Origin: Azonexus hydrophilus
GTDB taxonomy: Bacteria > Pseudomonadota > Gammaproteobacteria > Burkholderiales > Rhodocyclaceae
Assembly (NCBI RefSeq): GCF_001956855.1
Contig: NZ_MTHD01000004.1
Span: 62,001 to 126,000, forward strand
Direction of reading: 5' to 3'
Length of the DNA stretch: 64,000 bases
Translations under genes and position numbers: made by a program
Notes under the pieces: model-generated
Database searches by the model: none
Seen by the model: the letters and a program-made list of their open reading frames with translations, nothing else
What the model was told of the DNA's origin: nothing
Shown here: positions 25,281 through 34,892 of the stretch, one piece after another
Layout of the letters: each line of letters starts with the position of its first letter
Numbering within the stretch: position 1 is the stretch's first letter

Positions 25281-26228
25281 ATGAAAATATCGCTTGAACT
25301 TCTGCTGGTCCTAGACGCCATCGATCGCCACGGCAGCTTCACCGCTGCCGCTGCCGCACTGCACCGGGTGCCGTCGGCGCTGTCGCATGCGGTGGCCAAG
25401 CTGGAGAGCGATCTCGACATTCCGCTGTTCATCCGTGAAGGCCGACGAGCGTTCCTCAACGAGGCCGGTCGCACGCTGCTCGAGGACGGCCGCCACCTGC
25501 TGCGCGCCGCCGATGAGCTGGAACGGCGCGTGCAAAGGATTGCCACCGGCTGGGAAGCGGAATTGCGCATCGGCGTGGACGCCATCATTCCAGCCGAGCG
25601 CCTGTTCCCGCTGATCCGCAATTTCTACGACGCCGGCCACCACACACAGATCCGCCTGAGCAACGAAGTGCTTGGCGGCACCTGGGATGCGCTGGCGACC
25701 GACCGCGCCGACCTGGTCATCGGCGCACCGGGTGATGCGCCAGCGCGCGGCGGCATCGGCAGTCGCGCGCTGTGCCAGATCGGGATGCGCCTCGTCGTTG
25801 CTGCCGGCCATCCGCTTGCCAGCTGGCCGGGCCCGGTGCCCGCCGCCGAGCTGGCGCGGCATCGCGCCATCGTCATCGCCGACACCTCCCAGGAACTGGC
25901 GGCCAGGACCATCGGCCTGATCGATGGACAGGATGCCCTGCGTGTTCCCGACATGCGCGCCAAGGCCGCCGCCCAGCTGGCTGGCCTGGGTATTGGCCAC
26001 CTGCCCGACTGGCTGGCCGGCCCCGAACTCGCTGCCGGTCGACTGATCGAGCTGCAGACCGCCGATCCGCGGCCGCCAATCCAGACCAACATCGCCTGGC
26101 GCAATCGCCAGATCGGCAAGGCCTTGCAATGGTTTCTCGACGAACTGGCCAAAAATCAGGCAATCGAGGCGTTGACCGCAGGATTGCGCTTGCCGCCTGG
26201 TCGGTCCGCTCAACCCCCCGGCCAATAA
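25281..26228 (+). CDS. LysR-family transcriptional regulator
   Basis: Encodes 315 residues. The N-terminal winged helix-turn-helix (MKISLELLLVLDAIDRHGSF, then TAAAAALHRVPSALSHAVAKLE) is followed by a type 2 periplasmic-binding-protein-like effector domain (about 90-295). The start at 25281 is chosen because the HTH of this family begins at this methionine; an upstream in-frame ATG at 25203 would add 26 residues unlike the family. No divergent target gene is adjacent: its neighbours are the double-receiver gene (divergent) and the convergent hybrid kinase. Target and inducer are unknown. It is too far from the dab operon to be called a CbbR from position. Confidence 0.9.
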   Translation: MKISLELLLVLDAIDRHGSFTAAAAALHRVPSALSHAVAKLESDLDIPLFIREGRRAFLNEAGRTLLEDGRHLLRAADELERRVQRIATGWEAELRIGVDAIIPAERLFPLIRNFYDAGHHTQIRLSNEVLGGTWDALATDRADLVIGAPGDAPARGGIGSRALCQIGMRLVVAAGHPLASWPGPVPAAELARHRAIVIADTSQELAARTIGLIDGQDALRVPDMRAKAAAQLAGLGIGHLPDWLAGPELAAGRLIELQTADPRPPIQTNIAWRNRQIGKALQWFLDELAKNQAIEALTAGLRLPPGRSAQPPGQ

Positions 26229-26235
26229 CCGTCGC

Positions 26236-28623
26236 TCAGGCGGCCGGTGCCGCACTCAGGCATTTGAGCACCATTTCCAGCAAGCCGTCAGGATCCAGCG
26301 GCTTGGCCAGGTGTGCATTCATGCCGGCGGCCAGGCAGGCGTTGCGGTCTTCCTCGAAAACATTCGCCGTCATCGCCACAATCGGCGTGGCACGGTTCAG
26401 TGATTCTGCACGGATGGCTCGGGTGGCATCGATACCGTTCAGATTCGGCATCTGCATATCCATCAGGATCAGTGCGTAGGGCTTGCTCCGGGCCATTGTC
26501 ACGGCCTGGGCACCGTCCTCTGCCAGGTCGACGATCAAGCCGGCATCGGTCAACAGGGCGCAGGCCACCTCGCGGCTGATTGGCTCGTCCTCGACCAGCA
26601 GGATGTCGCTGCCGGCAAATTCCCGACTCAGCCGGAGCTCGACCGATTCGAGAGGCACGGCCGCCAAGATTGACGCCGTGCTCGCCGGTGCTTTGCGCAG
26701 TTGCGCGGTAAACCAGAAAACGCTGCCGGCACCTGGCGTACTGGCAACACCGACATTTCCGCCCATCATCGTCGCCAGTTGCTTGCAGATCGCCAGCCCC
26801 AGGCCGGTTCCGCCGTACTTGCGGGTCATCGAGCCATCGGCCTGCTCAAACGCCGTGAAAATGCGCCGTTGATCATCGGCACCGATGCCAATCCCCTGAT
26901 CCTCAACCTCGAAGCGCACCAGCAGGCCGCCCTCCCCCGCGGAATCGCCCAGCGCACTGACCCGGATTTCAATGATGCCGGCTTCGCTGAACTTGACTGC
27001 ATTGGAGACCAGATTGATCAGTATCTGTCCCAGTCGCAACGGATCGCCGACGAAGCTGGTTGCGGCAAGATGCGCCGGCAGGTCAAAGCGCAGCTGCAAC
27101 CCTTTTTCCCGCGCCTTGTCACCGAACAGGATCTCGAGATTGTCCAGCACCCCGTCAATCCGGAACGGGATATGTTCGAGACACAGGCGATCGGCTTCGA
27201 TCTTGGACAGGTCGAGGATGTCGTTGAGAACAGCCAGCAAGCGATCGGCGGATCCCTGTGCCTTGGCCAGCAATTCGCGTGGCCGTTCGTCAGTCGTGTT
27301 CTTCCGTGCCAGGGCGATCATGCCCATGATGCCGTTCATCGGTGTACGCAATTCGTGGCTCATGTTGGCGAGGAAGCTGCTTTTTGCACGATTGGCCGCC
27401 TCCGCCATCTCCTTGGCGACGAGCAATTCCCGCGTCCGCGCCTCGACCTTCTGTTCAAGCTGCGCCTGATACTCGCTGAGCGCCGCCTCGGACTGGGAGC
27501 GAATGGCGATTTCGTCCTGCAGGCTGGCATTCGCTTCTGCCAGTTGCTGCGTTCGCTCGCTTACCCGCTGCTCGAGAGTTGCCTGCAACCCTCGCAGACT
27601 GTCGGTCATCTGGTTGAAGGACTCCGCCAGTTCGCCGATTTCGTCCCTGACACCGACCTCGGCGCGCTCGTCCAGATGGCCGCCGGCAATGCGTCGGGTC
27701 GTGCCGATCAGGCCAAGAATGGGCTTCAGGATCTGCCGGCTGAGGCCGGCGGCGAGGAGTCCGGACACGACCAGCAGGATGACGAAGGTCAGGAGCATCG
27801 CACCGATCGACAGCGGAATCTGCCGCTGAATGGAGTGTCGCGTCTCCTCGCTGACCGCCAGGGCTGCCGCATGCAGTTGCATCGAAATCTCCGACAACTG
27901 CTGCTCGCTCCGCTCGGTCATCGCCTGATAGCGCAGATAGCTCTCGAAACTGGTCATGTAATCGCTGGCATCCTGCAGCAGACGATAGAGCTGCCGCTGC
28001 ACCTCGGGATCAAGTGTCCGGTCCGGCGCGGGGGTCCGCATTCTGGCCAGCGCCTCGCGGATGTCGGCAAGCTGCCCGGATCCGGCACGATCGCCACGCA
28101 AGCGCAGCTCCTGCCCGCGCCACTGCAGACTCAGTATCTCGCTGAGCATGCTGTCGAAGCGCGCGCGATCATGCGCTGCCACGCGCTGGATGCGCGCGTC
28201 CGCCAGCGCCGCCATGATGTTGCGTCCCTGTTGCAGCACCCGACTCTCCAGCGCTGAACGCTGCTCGATTTCAACCACGTATTTCTGGAAATGCAGGCGG
28301 TAATCATCAAGCCGTGGCAGCAGACTGGCCAGCCGCTCACTGTTTTCCGGCGATTGCACGAGGCGATGCCGGATACGCTCGATATCGGTAAAGGTCTGGT
28401 TTTCGTCCTGGCGCGAACGACCCTTGACGAAGCGGTCGGTCGAATCCCTGAGTCGCAGGATGTCATTGACAATGCCGGCGACACCTTCCTGCAGACCGAT
28501 CTGACCGGCAATCGCATAGGCCGTGTAGATGCCGACCAGCGCGTTGATGGCGACCAGGATCACCAGGCCGGCAAAGCTGAGGTGGATCTTCTGGCGAAAG
28601 CCGAGTTTGTCCGGTGACTTCAC
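26236..28623 (-). CDS. Hybrid histidine kinase with long helical periplasmic sensor (TorS-like layout)
   Basis: Encodes 795 residues from a GTG start. Layout: membrane helix (15-36), a periplasmic region of about 230 residues predicted to be mostly helical (40-270), a second helix (272-294), HAMP (about 295-345), coiled coil (345-415), HisKA with the phosphorylated H423 ([12 protein letters not shown]), an ATPase domain ([10 protein letters not shown], then GTGLGLAI) and a C-terminal receiver ([13 protein letters not shown]). The large helical sensor resembles the TorS type, which reads a periplasmic binding protein. The gene lies six bases after a sugar-binding lipoprotein gene with no permease, supporting such a pairing. 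No HPt domain or output regulator is adjacent. Confidence 0.9.
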   Translation of the reverse strand: MKSPDKLGFRQKIHLSFAGLVILVAINALVGIYTAYAIAGQIGLQEGVAGIVNDILRLRDSTDRFVKGRSRQDENQTFTDIERIRHRLVQSPENSERLASLLPRLDDYRLHFQKYVVEIEQRSALESRVLQQGRNIMAALADARIQRVAAHDRARFDSMLSEILSLQWRGQELRLRGDRAGSGQLADIREALARMRTPAPDRTLDPEVQRQLYRLLQDASDYMTSFESYLRYQAMTERSEQQLSEISMQLHAAALAVSEETRHSIQRQIPLSIGAMLLTFVILLVVSGLLAAGLSRQILKPILGLIGTTRRIAGGHLDERAEVGVRDEIGELAESFNQMTDSLRGLQATLEQRVSERTQQLAEANASLQDEIAIRSQSEAALSEYQAQLEQKVEARTRELLVAKEMAEAANRAKSSFLANMSHELRTPMNGIMGMIALARKNTTDERPRELLAKAQGSADRLLAVLNDILDLSKIEADRLCLEHIPFRIDGVLDNLEILFGDKAREKGLQLRFDLPAHLAATSFVGDPLRLGQILINLVSNAVKFSEAGIIEIRVSALGDSAGEGGLLVRFEVEDQGIGIGADDQRRIFTAFEQADGSMTRKYGGTGLGLAICKQLATMMGGNVGVASTPGAGSVFWFTAQLRKAPASTASILAAVPLESVELRLSREFAGSDILLVEDEPISREVACALLTDAGLIVDLAEDGAQAVTMARSKPYALILMDMQMPNLNGIDATRAIRAESLNRATPIVAMTANVFEEDRNACLAAGMNAHLAKPLDPDGLLEMVLKCLSAAPAA

Positions 28624-28629
28624 GAGCGC

Positions 28630-29964
28630 TCAGTTCGGGCGCCGAGCCGCGGAAAACCGCGATTCCGCATCATCGGCCAACTGGCCAAGGATCTGCGGAT
28701 AAGTCCCGGGAAAAGCCAGGAAGTCGGCAATGGCATTCAGGCCAAGCTCGGCAACGGCGGGCGGCACCGCGAGGTCGAGCGCGAAGGTGAAGATCGGGCT
28801 GCGCTCAACCTCCTCGCGCACCCGCCGCTGAATGTCGCTGTAGGCGCTCAGCGGCACCTGCCGGTTCGGGGCCAGGGCACCGGAACCGCGAGCCAGCGCC
28901 ACCTGGGCATCGACACCTGCCAGATGGATCATCGCTTCCCCTGCGCCAACATGGTTGGCTGCGCGCCGCGGCATGACCAGGCCGTCGATCGGCCCCATGG
29001 CCACGACCGGCAGTGCGGGATCGATGACCGGGAAGGGAAAGAAGTCGAAATCCCTGCCGGCTTCCCAGCGATGCGCATCGTTGGTGAAATACCCGATATT
29101 CCAGGTGCCCATCAGTGTCATCGCCGCTTCGCCGCGGAACAGCATTTCATTGGCACCGAGATCCCAGGCCAGGTTGTTGGGATGCGGCTGGCTGTTGAAA
29201 TAGCCCTTGTCGATCAGTTGCTTCCAGCGCGCAAACACCGCCGTCACGCGCGGATCGTCGAAACGGGCCTGGCCGCTCAGCAGGCGTTCGCGGAATTCGA
29301 AGGGGGCCGTACGCAACAGCAGGTAGTCGAACCAGAACTGGGCCGGCCACTTGTCGCTGGCGCCGAGCGCAATCGGCGTCACTCCGGCGGCCTTCAGCGC
29401 GGCGCAAACGGCAAGGAATTCGTCCCAGGTCTTCGGCGGCTGCAAGCCGTGGACCTCGAACAGCCGCTTGTTGTAGAAAAAGCCGATGAAATGCTGGGTC
29501 AGCGGCACGAAGTACTTGCGCCCCTGGTATTCGCTGGCAGCCTTGATCACCGCGGGTGAAAAATGGGCATCCAGCCCGCCGCGCGCCCAGATCTCGTCGA
29601 TTGGCTCCAGCTGCTCGATGATCGACGCTGTCCGCGCACCGGCCCAGTAGGAATAGAGATCCGGCGGATTACCTGTCTTCAGGGTGTCCTGGATGCTGGT
29701 CTTGAACGCCTCGTGATCGAGCGATACGGCTTTCAACTCGTAGTCCCGGTTTTGTGCATTGAACGCCCGGGCCATTTCCCCGACCCCGCCACTCAGCGAA
29801 TCGCTGAAGTAATGCAGGAATGAAATTGCCGCTCGCGGCGCCGGGGCTGCGGGCTCGGCTGGCCCGCGATCACAGCCGGCCAGCAGCAGAAAAGCGGCGA
29901 AGCCGACGAGCCGGAAGATGCGATGGCGCATTGCGATGGGCGGCAAGAACAAGGATGCAGTCAT
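28630..29964 (-). CDS. Lone sugar-type ABC substrate-binding lipoprotein
   Basis: Encodes 444 residues of the family 1 (MalE/UgpB-like) solute-binding proteins. A lipoprotein signal ends in LLLAGC, so the protein should be membrane-anchored. Binding-protein landmarks include YFVPLTQHFIGFFYNKRLFE and PKTWDEFLAVCAALK. The start at 29964 lies one base after the nuclease stop; an alternative ATG at 29931 gives a more compact signal peptide (MRHRIFRLVGF) and is also possible. No ABC permease or ATPase genes are present on either side; the next gene is a hybrid kinase six bases on. It is therefore likely to be a sensor accessory rather than part of an importer, although it could serve a permease encoded elsewhere. 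Confidence 0.88.
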   Translation of the reverse strand: MTASLFLPPIAMRHRIFRLVGFAAFLLLAGCDRGPAEPAAPAPRAAISFLHYFSDSLSGGVGEMARAFNAQNRDYELKAVSLDHEAFKTSIQDTLKTGNPPDLYSYWAGARTASIIEQLEPIDEIWARGGLDAHFSPAVIKAASEYQGRKYFVPLTQHFIGFFYNKRLFEVHGLQPPKTWDEFLAVCAALKAAGVTPIALGASDKWPAQFWFDYLLLRTAPFEFRERLLSGQARFDDPRVTAVFARWKQLIDKGYFNSQPHPNNLAWDLGANEMLFRGEAAMTLMGTWNIGYFTNDAHRWEAGRDFDFFPFPVIDPALPVVAMGPIDGLVMPRRAANHVGAGEAMIHLAGVDAQVALARGSGALAPNRQVPLSAYSDIQRRVREEVERSPIFTFALDLAVPPAVAELGLNAIADFLAFPGTYPQILGQLADDAESRFSAARRPN

Positions 29965-29965
29965 G

Positions 29966-32647
29966 TTATCCCGAGTCACCCGTTCCAGCCAGACGCACCG
30001 GGCCTTCGCGCAGCAGGCGCCGCCGTTCCGGCAGGCGCAGCAGCGGCAGCACATCGCAATATTTCAGCTCGGCTTCATCACTGAAACTGACTGCGGCAAC
30101 GCCGTCCTTCACTTCCCGGGCCACCGCGTGCAGGCGTTCGCGCCAGTGGGTGATGACGGCGACCCAGTCAGGAAACTCGGCCGGCGGGAAGATTTTCTGC
30201 CGCTCCTCGCCCAAGCCCTGAACGCCGGGCAAAATATCGCGCGATTCGGCAACCCCGGCGAAAGCCGGCTTGTCGATCAGCACCTTGGCGAACACCACAG
30301 CAGCGACCTCGTCATTGACCAGCGCAGCGTAGATCGGCAACTGCGGTTCGGTGATGCGGGCGGCGGCCCAGTTCCGGATATCGATGCTGGCGCCGGTCTT
30401 GTAATCGATGATGACCTGCCGGCCGTCGGCCAGCCGATCGATGCGGTCGACCACCATTTTCACGCGAATTCCCTCGATCTCGACTTCCGCCGGCTGTTCA
30501 CAGGCGATGACGGCAAACGGCTGCGGCCGGTCGGCCTCGACGGCCAGCCAGCGCTCGAGCAGCCGGCACAGGCGCGCGCCCTCCAGCGCACGGAATCGGG
30601 CCGGCAGGCGCGTCCGGGTTTCCTCCTCGAAAACTGCCAGCGCCTGACTGACGGCATCGGCAATGGCCTGCGCCAGTCCGGCTCCGGCCAATGCGGCAAG
30701 CTGTTCGGCATCGCCAACGCTGCGCCAGAAAGCCTCCAGCGCCCCGTGCACCAGCGTGCCGCGTGCCGCCGGATCGAGACCTTCGACCGGCGTATCGAGC
30801 GCCTCGGCGCCCAGCCGGAAACGGTAGAACGCCCAGGCCGGGCAGATCGCCTGCGCGCGCAGCAACCAGCTCCCCCCGGAAACCTTTTCGCCGTCGCCGA
30901 CCGGCGGTGCCAGCGCATCGTCGATCTGGACGCAAGCATTGCCGGCGGCCAGCCGGCTGGCCGGCGTTTCCACCCGCCCGGCCGGGTCGACCGCAGCCGG
31001 CAGCCCGGCCAGCAGCGGACTCGGCCGCAATACCCGGTTGCCCTCGGCACAGGCCCAGGAAAGCTCGACCTGCGGCGCCGCCCGCAGCAATCGCGCATGC
31101 ACCCGGCGGGCGAAGTCGAGTTCGACCTCGGCGCAAGCATGGGCGCTGCCGGCGGCGCGCTGAAGTTCCGCCGGCAACAGCGGATTGGGGCGCGGCGGCG
31201 GTGGCCAGCGGTCGTCGTTCATGCCCATGACCCACAGCGCATCGAACTGCAGACCGGCACTTTCGAGCACACCGAGCACCTGGATCGCCGGCAGACCACG
31301 GGTTTCCGGCTGGAACACCCGCTGCCGGCAGAGATCGCGCAGGCGCGACAGCGCGGCCCCCTGAGGCAACGCGCCGAGCAAGGCATCGAAGCGGCCGAAG
31401 CTGTCGAGCACCTCGACAAACGCCCGGCGCGCCTGGAATTCATCGCTGGAAAGCGAGCGCTCTCCGGGCCAGCCGAATGCCGCCAGCGCCGCCTTGAAAC
31501 GCTGCCCCCAGTCACCGGGACGCTGGCTGCGCGAGGCGCCGGCGAGTACCTCAAGACCACCGGTCAGGGCGGCAATGGTTTGCGGGCAGGGGATCTGCGC
31601 CCGCTCGGCCAGCCGTGGCAGCGCCCCCGGCGTCGTGAAATACGGCAACTCGCGGCGCATCGCAGCATCGAGCCGGGCACGGGCGTCGGCCTCGCTGTCG
31701 GCAGCGCCCCAGAAGCCGCCCAGCAACAGCACGGACAGTCGCTCCTGTTCGAGCTTGCTGCGGCCGTTGCCGAGCGCCAGCAAGGCCAGCGCGCTGCGTA
31801 CCAGGGGCTGCTCGGCGAGCGGTCGGCCGAGCGAAAAGTTGAAGCAGCGCGGCGCTTCGGCCGCATCGGGGCGCAAGGCGGCGGGATGCAGGACATCATC
31901 GAGCAGGTAGGCCAGCCGGTCGCGGACGGCAGCCAGATCGGGCGCGACGATACCGAGTCTGGCCGCCGGATTGGCCGCCAGCTGCCGGGCCGCCCAGGCG
32001 ACCACGGCGTGGCATTCGGCGTTGACGTCGGCACAGGCGAAAACCTGCGCATTACTGCGGTCGACCGCAAAAAAAGTTGATTTTTCGACGATGACACCGC
32101 GCCCGGTCAGCACTTCAAGCAGATCGCGTTCCAATGGTGTCAGGCGATCGAAGCCGGCGATGACAACGCGTTCCGGCAAGGCGAAATGGCCCTCGCCGAT
32201 CAGCCTGACCAATTGACGCTGCAAGCCGGCAGCGTCAATCCAGCCAGCCGCCCGGCAGCGTTTCAGGAAGCTTTCCTGCCAGCCGGCAAACAATTGCGCC
32301 TCGTCGGCCGTGCCACCTGCCGCCATGCCGAAGCTGCGGCACAGCGCCTGCGCTTCCATCGCCGACGCCGCCAGTCCGGGCAGATCGAACAGTGGTGCCG
32401 CTTCGGCCGCGCCGCTGGCCAGCGAATCGGCAATCACCTGCTCCCAGAGCAGGCGTTCGGCATCGCTGTCGAGCGCCAGCGGCAGATCCTCGATGCCGGA
32501 CAGCAAGGCCTCATCGGCCAGCCCGCCCAACCACTGGCCCATGGTCAACGCCCGACAGGTCTGCCAGACCGTCTGTCCGGCCGGCACCTCGGCCCGCAGG
32601 GTTTGCGCCAGACGGCTGGTGGCACACAGGAAAAGCGTCTCGGACAT
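29966..32647 (-). CDS. AddB-like PD-(D/E)XK nuclease, probable DNA repair protein
   Basis: Encodes 893 residues. The C-terminal third has the RecB-type nuclease motifs: RGTLVHGALEAFW (about 690), then VDRIDRLADGRQVIIDYKTG, where the Asp and the D-Y-K triad are the metal/catalytic residues. The N-terminal part resembles an inactivated helicase (LFLCATSRLAQTLRAEV), as in AddB. This type (TIGR03623) is common in betaproteobacteria, where it usually pairs with a UvrD/AddA-like helicase in double-strand-break repair; no such helicase is next to it here. The ATG at 32647 overlaps the upstream stop by one base (TGATG). It contains the palindromic copy of the YTGCGGTCRAC motif. Confidence 0.85.
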   Translation of the reverse strand: MSETLFLCATSRLAQTLRAEVPAGQTVWQTCRALTMGQWLGGLADEALLSGIEDLPLALDSDAERLLWEQVIADSLASGAAEAAPLFDLPGLAASAMEAQALCRSFGMAAGGTADEAQLFAGWQESFLKRCRAAGWIDAAGLQRQLVRLIGEGHFALPERVVIAGFDRLTPLERDLLEVLTGRGVIVEKSTFFAVDRSNAQVFACADVNAECHAVVAWAARQLAANPAARLGIVAPDLAAVRDRLAYLLDDVLHPAALRPDAAEAPRCFNFSLGRPLAEQPLVRSALALLALGNGRSKLEQERLSVLLLGGFWGAADSEADARARLDAAMRRELPYFTTPGALPRLAERAQIPCPQTIAALTGGLEVLAGASRSQRPGDWGQRFKAALAAFGWPGERSLSSDEFQARRAFVEVLDSFGRFDALLGALPQGAALSRLRDLCRQRVFQPETRGLPAIQVLGVLESAGLQFDALWVMGMNDDRWPPPPRPNPLLPAELQRAAGSAHACAEVELDFARRVHARLLRAAPQVELSWACAEGNRVLRPSPLLAGLPAAVDPAGRVETPASRLAAGNACVQIDDALAPPVGDGEKVSGGSWLLRAQAICPAWAFYRFRLGAEALDTPVEGLDPAARGTLVHGALEAFWRSVGDAEQLAALAGAGLAQAIADAVSQALAVFEEETRTRLPARFRALEGARLCRLLERWLAVEADRPQPFAVIACEQPAEVEIEGIRVKMVVDRIDRLADGRQVIIDYKTGASIDIRNWAAARITEPQLPIYAALVNDEVAAVVFAKVLIDKPAFAGVAESRDILPGVQGLGEERQKIFPPAEFPDWVAVITHWRERLHAVAREVKDGVAAVSFSDEAELKYCDVLPLLRLPERRRLLREGPVRLAGTGDSG
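32055..32070. repeat. Palindromic double copy of the YTGCGGTCRAC motif
   Basis: TGCGGTCGACCGCA at 32056-32069 is a perfect 14-base palindrome formed by two overlapping copies of the motif on opposite strands, flanked by C and A as in the other copies. Further copies read on the plus strand at 7702, 10132, 11765, 36593, 38048, 39813, 40641, 45450, 47667 and 59694, and on the minus strand at plus-strand starts 440, 4316, 5788, 19291, 26171, 30986, 41635, 46775, 48873, 56419 and 57944 (each 11 bases). The role is unknown. Confidence 0.6.
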
Positions 32648-34830
32648 CACGGCGTGCCGATGAACAGGAAGATATTCGAGACGCCGCTGCGGGAGCGCCC
32701 AATACCGAGATAGGCCGGTCCGAGCGGTGTCTCGCCGCCAACGTAGATGGCGGTCGAGTCGATCCACTCATCGCGTCCGGACTCGCTGAAACGCCGGCCC
32801 AGCCGCGCGGCTTCCAGCGCCAGACCGACGCGCATGTCGCCGCGCAGCCCCAGCGGCAGACGACCGACGATTTGCTCGGTGCGCAGGCCGACATAGCGGA
32901 CGTCATCACCGAGCAATTGATTCGGACTGAACGCCGTCATGTTGAGAAAGCCGCCGAGACGGCCGGCATCGAACGCTGGCAACTCGCCGCGCGGCGAGCC
33001 GGTATAGCCGAAGCGGGCATTGAATACGGTATCGGCGACCGAGAAGGCGCCGCGCAGATCGACGTCGAGACGTGCGTAGTCGAGCTTGGGCGAATTGAAA
33101 TAGGCGACCTTCGCCGCCCAGCCACGCGTCGGGAAATACATCCGGTCAAAGCGGTCGAAATCGAGCAGCGCCTGCCAGCCACCGAAACTCGTGTCGGCGC
33201 CCGGCAACGACGGCGCACCGATATCCAGACGATAGTGTCGCTTGCGCTGCAGCCAGCCCAGGCGCAGGGCGCCAAAGACGTGCGTGTTCTGCCCCAGCCA
33301 GACACCGGCCCGCCCCTCGGAGGCCTTGTACTGAGCCACCCGGCGATCGTTCTGGAAAATGTTGATGCGTTCCTGCTCGACGCCCAGCAGCCCCTCGACA
33401 AAATAACGCTGGCGCTCGTCGAGCGGCTGGTAGTAGTTCACGCCAAGCCGGTTGTGCGTGCCGAGTTCGGCGTGGTACAGCAACTCGCCGCCGAGCGCGT
33501 TGAGCCAGGTCTTGTGGTAGGCGGCACGCAGCCCGAAGGAAGAGCCGTCGCTGTCATCAGCCTGCAGGCTGATGCCGAAACGCAGGTAATCGGGACCCCA
33601 GGGCTTCTCCACCGGCATGATGCGCAGGATGTTGCGCCCTTCATTGCTGAGCAGGGAATAATCGACGCTTTCGTAATGGCCGTCGCCATAGATGCGCAGC
33701 AGGTCGCGATTGATCCTGCCCGGCCGTATCGTCTGACCCGGCTCGATATCGATGAAACGCTCCAGCGCTCGCGGATTGACCCGCTTCAGGCCGGCAATCC
33801 GCACCTCGTCGATCCGCAGCGAGGAAGGCGGGCTTTGCGACTCGATGGCCTGCCACCAGGCCGCATGTTCGGCTGGCGTGACGCCCAGGGCCGCCAGTTG
33901 CCCGGCCACCGCCATGGCCGCCCGGCGCCCGCTTTCGGCAGCCTCGGCGTGACGCTGGAAATCGCCGGCACGGATATCGCCAAGATCCGGCTGGATATAA
34001 ATGTCTCGCGGCCCCAGCGTGGCGCGCGAACGCACCACGTTCTGCTCGGTCAGGATGCCGATCATCTGGGCCGAGACCGACAGCAGCGAGCCGACCTCTT
34101 CCGCCTTGAGCAGCGGCGAACCGACATTCACCGCGATCACCACATCGGCCTGGCAACGTTCACGCACCTCGGCCACCGGCAGGTTATCGACCAACCCGCC
34201 ATCAACCAGCTTGCGCCCAGCGTGCTCGACCGGTGCCAGCAAGCCCGGCACCGACATGCTGGCACGCATCGCCGTACTCAGTATTCCCTCGCGAAAAACC
34301 ACGCGTTCGCCACTACCGATATCGGTGGCAACGATGGACAGCGGCAACGGCAAGGTCTCGATGGGCCGCTCGATCTGGTTTGCGGCAACCAGCTGATTGA
34401 GGAACAGCTTGATCTTCTGTCCGGAGACGACACCGCCCTGATAGCGCACGCCATCCTCACCGACACCACTTTCCGAACCGGGCAGATAGCGCTGCGATAT
34501 CACCCGGTTGCGATGACTCATCTCCGCATACTCGGGGTTGTCGATGAACATGTCGCTCCAGTCGACCGCCGCCAGACGCTCGCGCATCACCGCCGGCGAC
34601 AGGCCGGCCGCCCAGGCACCGGCGACCAGGGCCCCCATGCTCGTGCCGGCGATGCAATCGACCCGTACATTGCTTTGCTGCAGGACTTCCAGCACCCCGA
34701 TATGTGCCGCCCCGCGTGCACCGCCACCGCCCAGTACCAGGCCGATCCTGGGCTGGGGCTGGGCGACTGCCTGCGCCGTACCAAGCAGCAACAGTGCAGC
34801 AGCCAGCAATGGACGAAAACGGCATGTCAT
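32647..34830 (-). CDS. Patatin-like phospholipase with POTRA and beta-barrel (PlpD-type, type Vd secretion)
   Basis: Encodes 727 residues. After a signal peptide (about 1-24) comes a patatin domain with oxyanion loop GGGGARG, nucleophile S64 in GTSMG and D210 in KLVDGG, so the Ser-Asp dyad is intact. A POTRA-like segment (about 335-400, LRIDEVRIAGLKRVNPRALE) and a C-terminal beta-barrel ending in alternating hydrophobic residues (IFLFIGTP) follow. This is the type Vd autotransporter layout of Pseudomonas PlpD: a lipase exported through its own barrel. The ATG at 34830 is preferred over an upstream TTG. An intrinsic terminator separates it from the ompA-like gene, so it probably has its own promoter. 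Confidence 0.9.
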   Translation of the reverse strand: MTCRFRPLLAAALLLLGTAQAVAQPQPRIGLVLGGGGARGAAHIGVLEVLQQSNVRVDCIAGTSMGALVAGAWAAGLSPAVMRERLAAVDWSDMFIDNPEYAEMSHRNRVISQRYLPGSESGVGEDGVRYQGGVVSGQKIKLFLNQLVAANQIERPIETLPLPLSIVATDIGSGERVVFREGILSTAMRASMSVPGLLAPVEHAGRKLVDGGLVDNLPVAEVRERCQADVVIAVNVGSPLLKAEEVGSLLSVSAQMIGILTEQNVVRSRATLGPRDIYIQPDLGDIRAGDFQRHAEAAESGRRAAMAVAGQLAALGVTPAEHAAWWQAIESQSPPSSLRIDEVRIAGLKRVNPRALERFIDIEPGQTIRPGRINRDLLRIYGDGHYESVDYSLLSNEGRNILRIMPVEKPWGPDYLRFGISLQADDSDGSSFGLRAAYHKTWLNALGGELLYHAELGTHNRLGVNYYQPLDERQRYFVEGLLGVEQERINIFQNDRRVAQYKASEGRAGVWLGQNTHVFGALRLGWLQRKRHYRLDIGAPSLPGADTSFGGWQALLDFDRFDRMYFPTRGWAAKVAYFNSPKLDYARLDVDLRGAFSVADTVFNARFGYTGSPRGELPAFDAGRLGGFLNMTAFSPNQLLGDDVRYVGLRTEQIVGRLPLGLRGDMRVGLALEAARLGRRFSESGRDEWIDSTAIYVGGETPLGPAYLGIGRSRSGVSNIFLFIGTP

Positions 34831-34847
34831 CTCAGGTTCCAAACGTG

Positions 34848-34874
34848 AAAAAGCCCTGCCGGGGCAGGGCTTTT
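34848..34874 (-). terminator. Rho-independent terminator of the OmpA-family gene
   Basis: GCCCTGCC (34853-34860) and GGCAGGGC (34863-34870) form a strong stem flanked by A5 on the left and T4 on the right. On the minus strand the stem is followed by TTTTT, 20-odd bases after the OmpA stop. The symmetric A/T flanks would let it work in both directions. Confidence 0.85.
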
Positions 34875-34892
34875 CATTAACACGACAGCAGC

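Noticed and set aside
25281..26228. CbbR-like regulator of the dab operon
   Set aside because: It is a LysR protein, but it is 13 kb from the dab operon with no Calvin cycle genes in the window; nothing specific supports the link.
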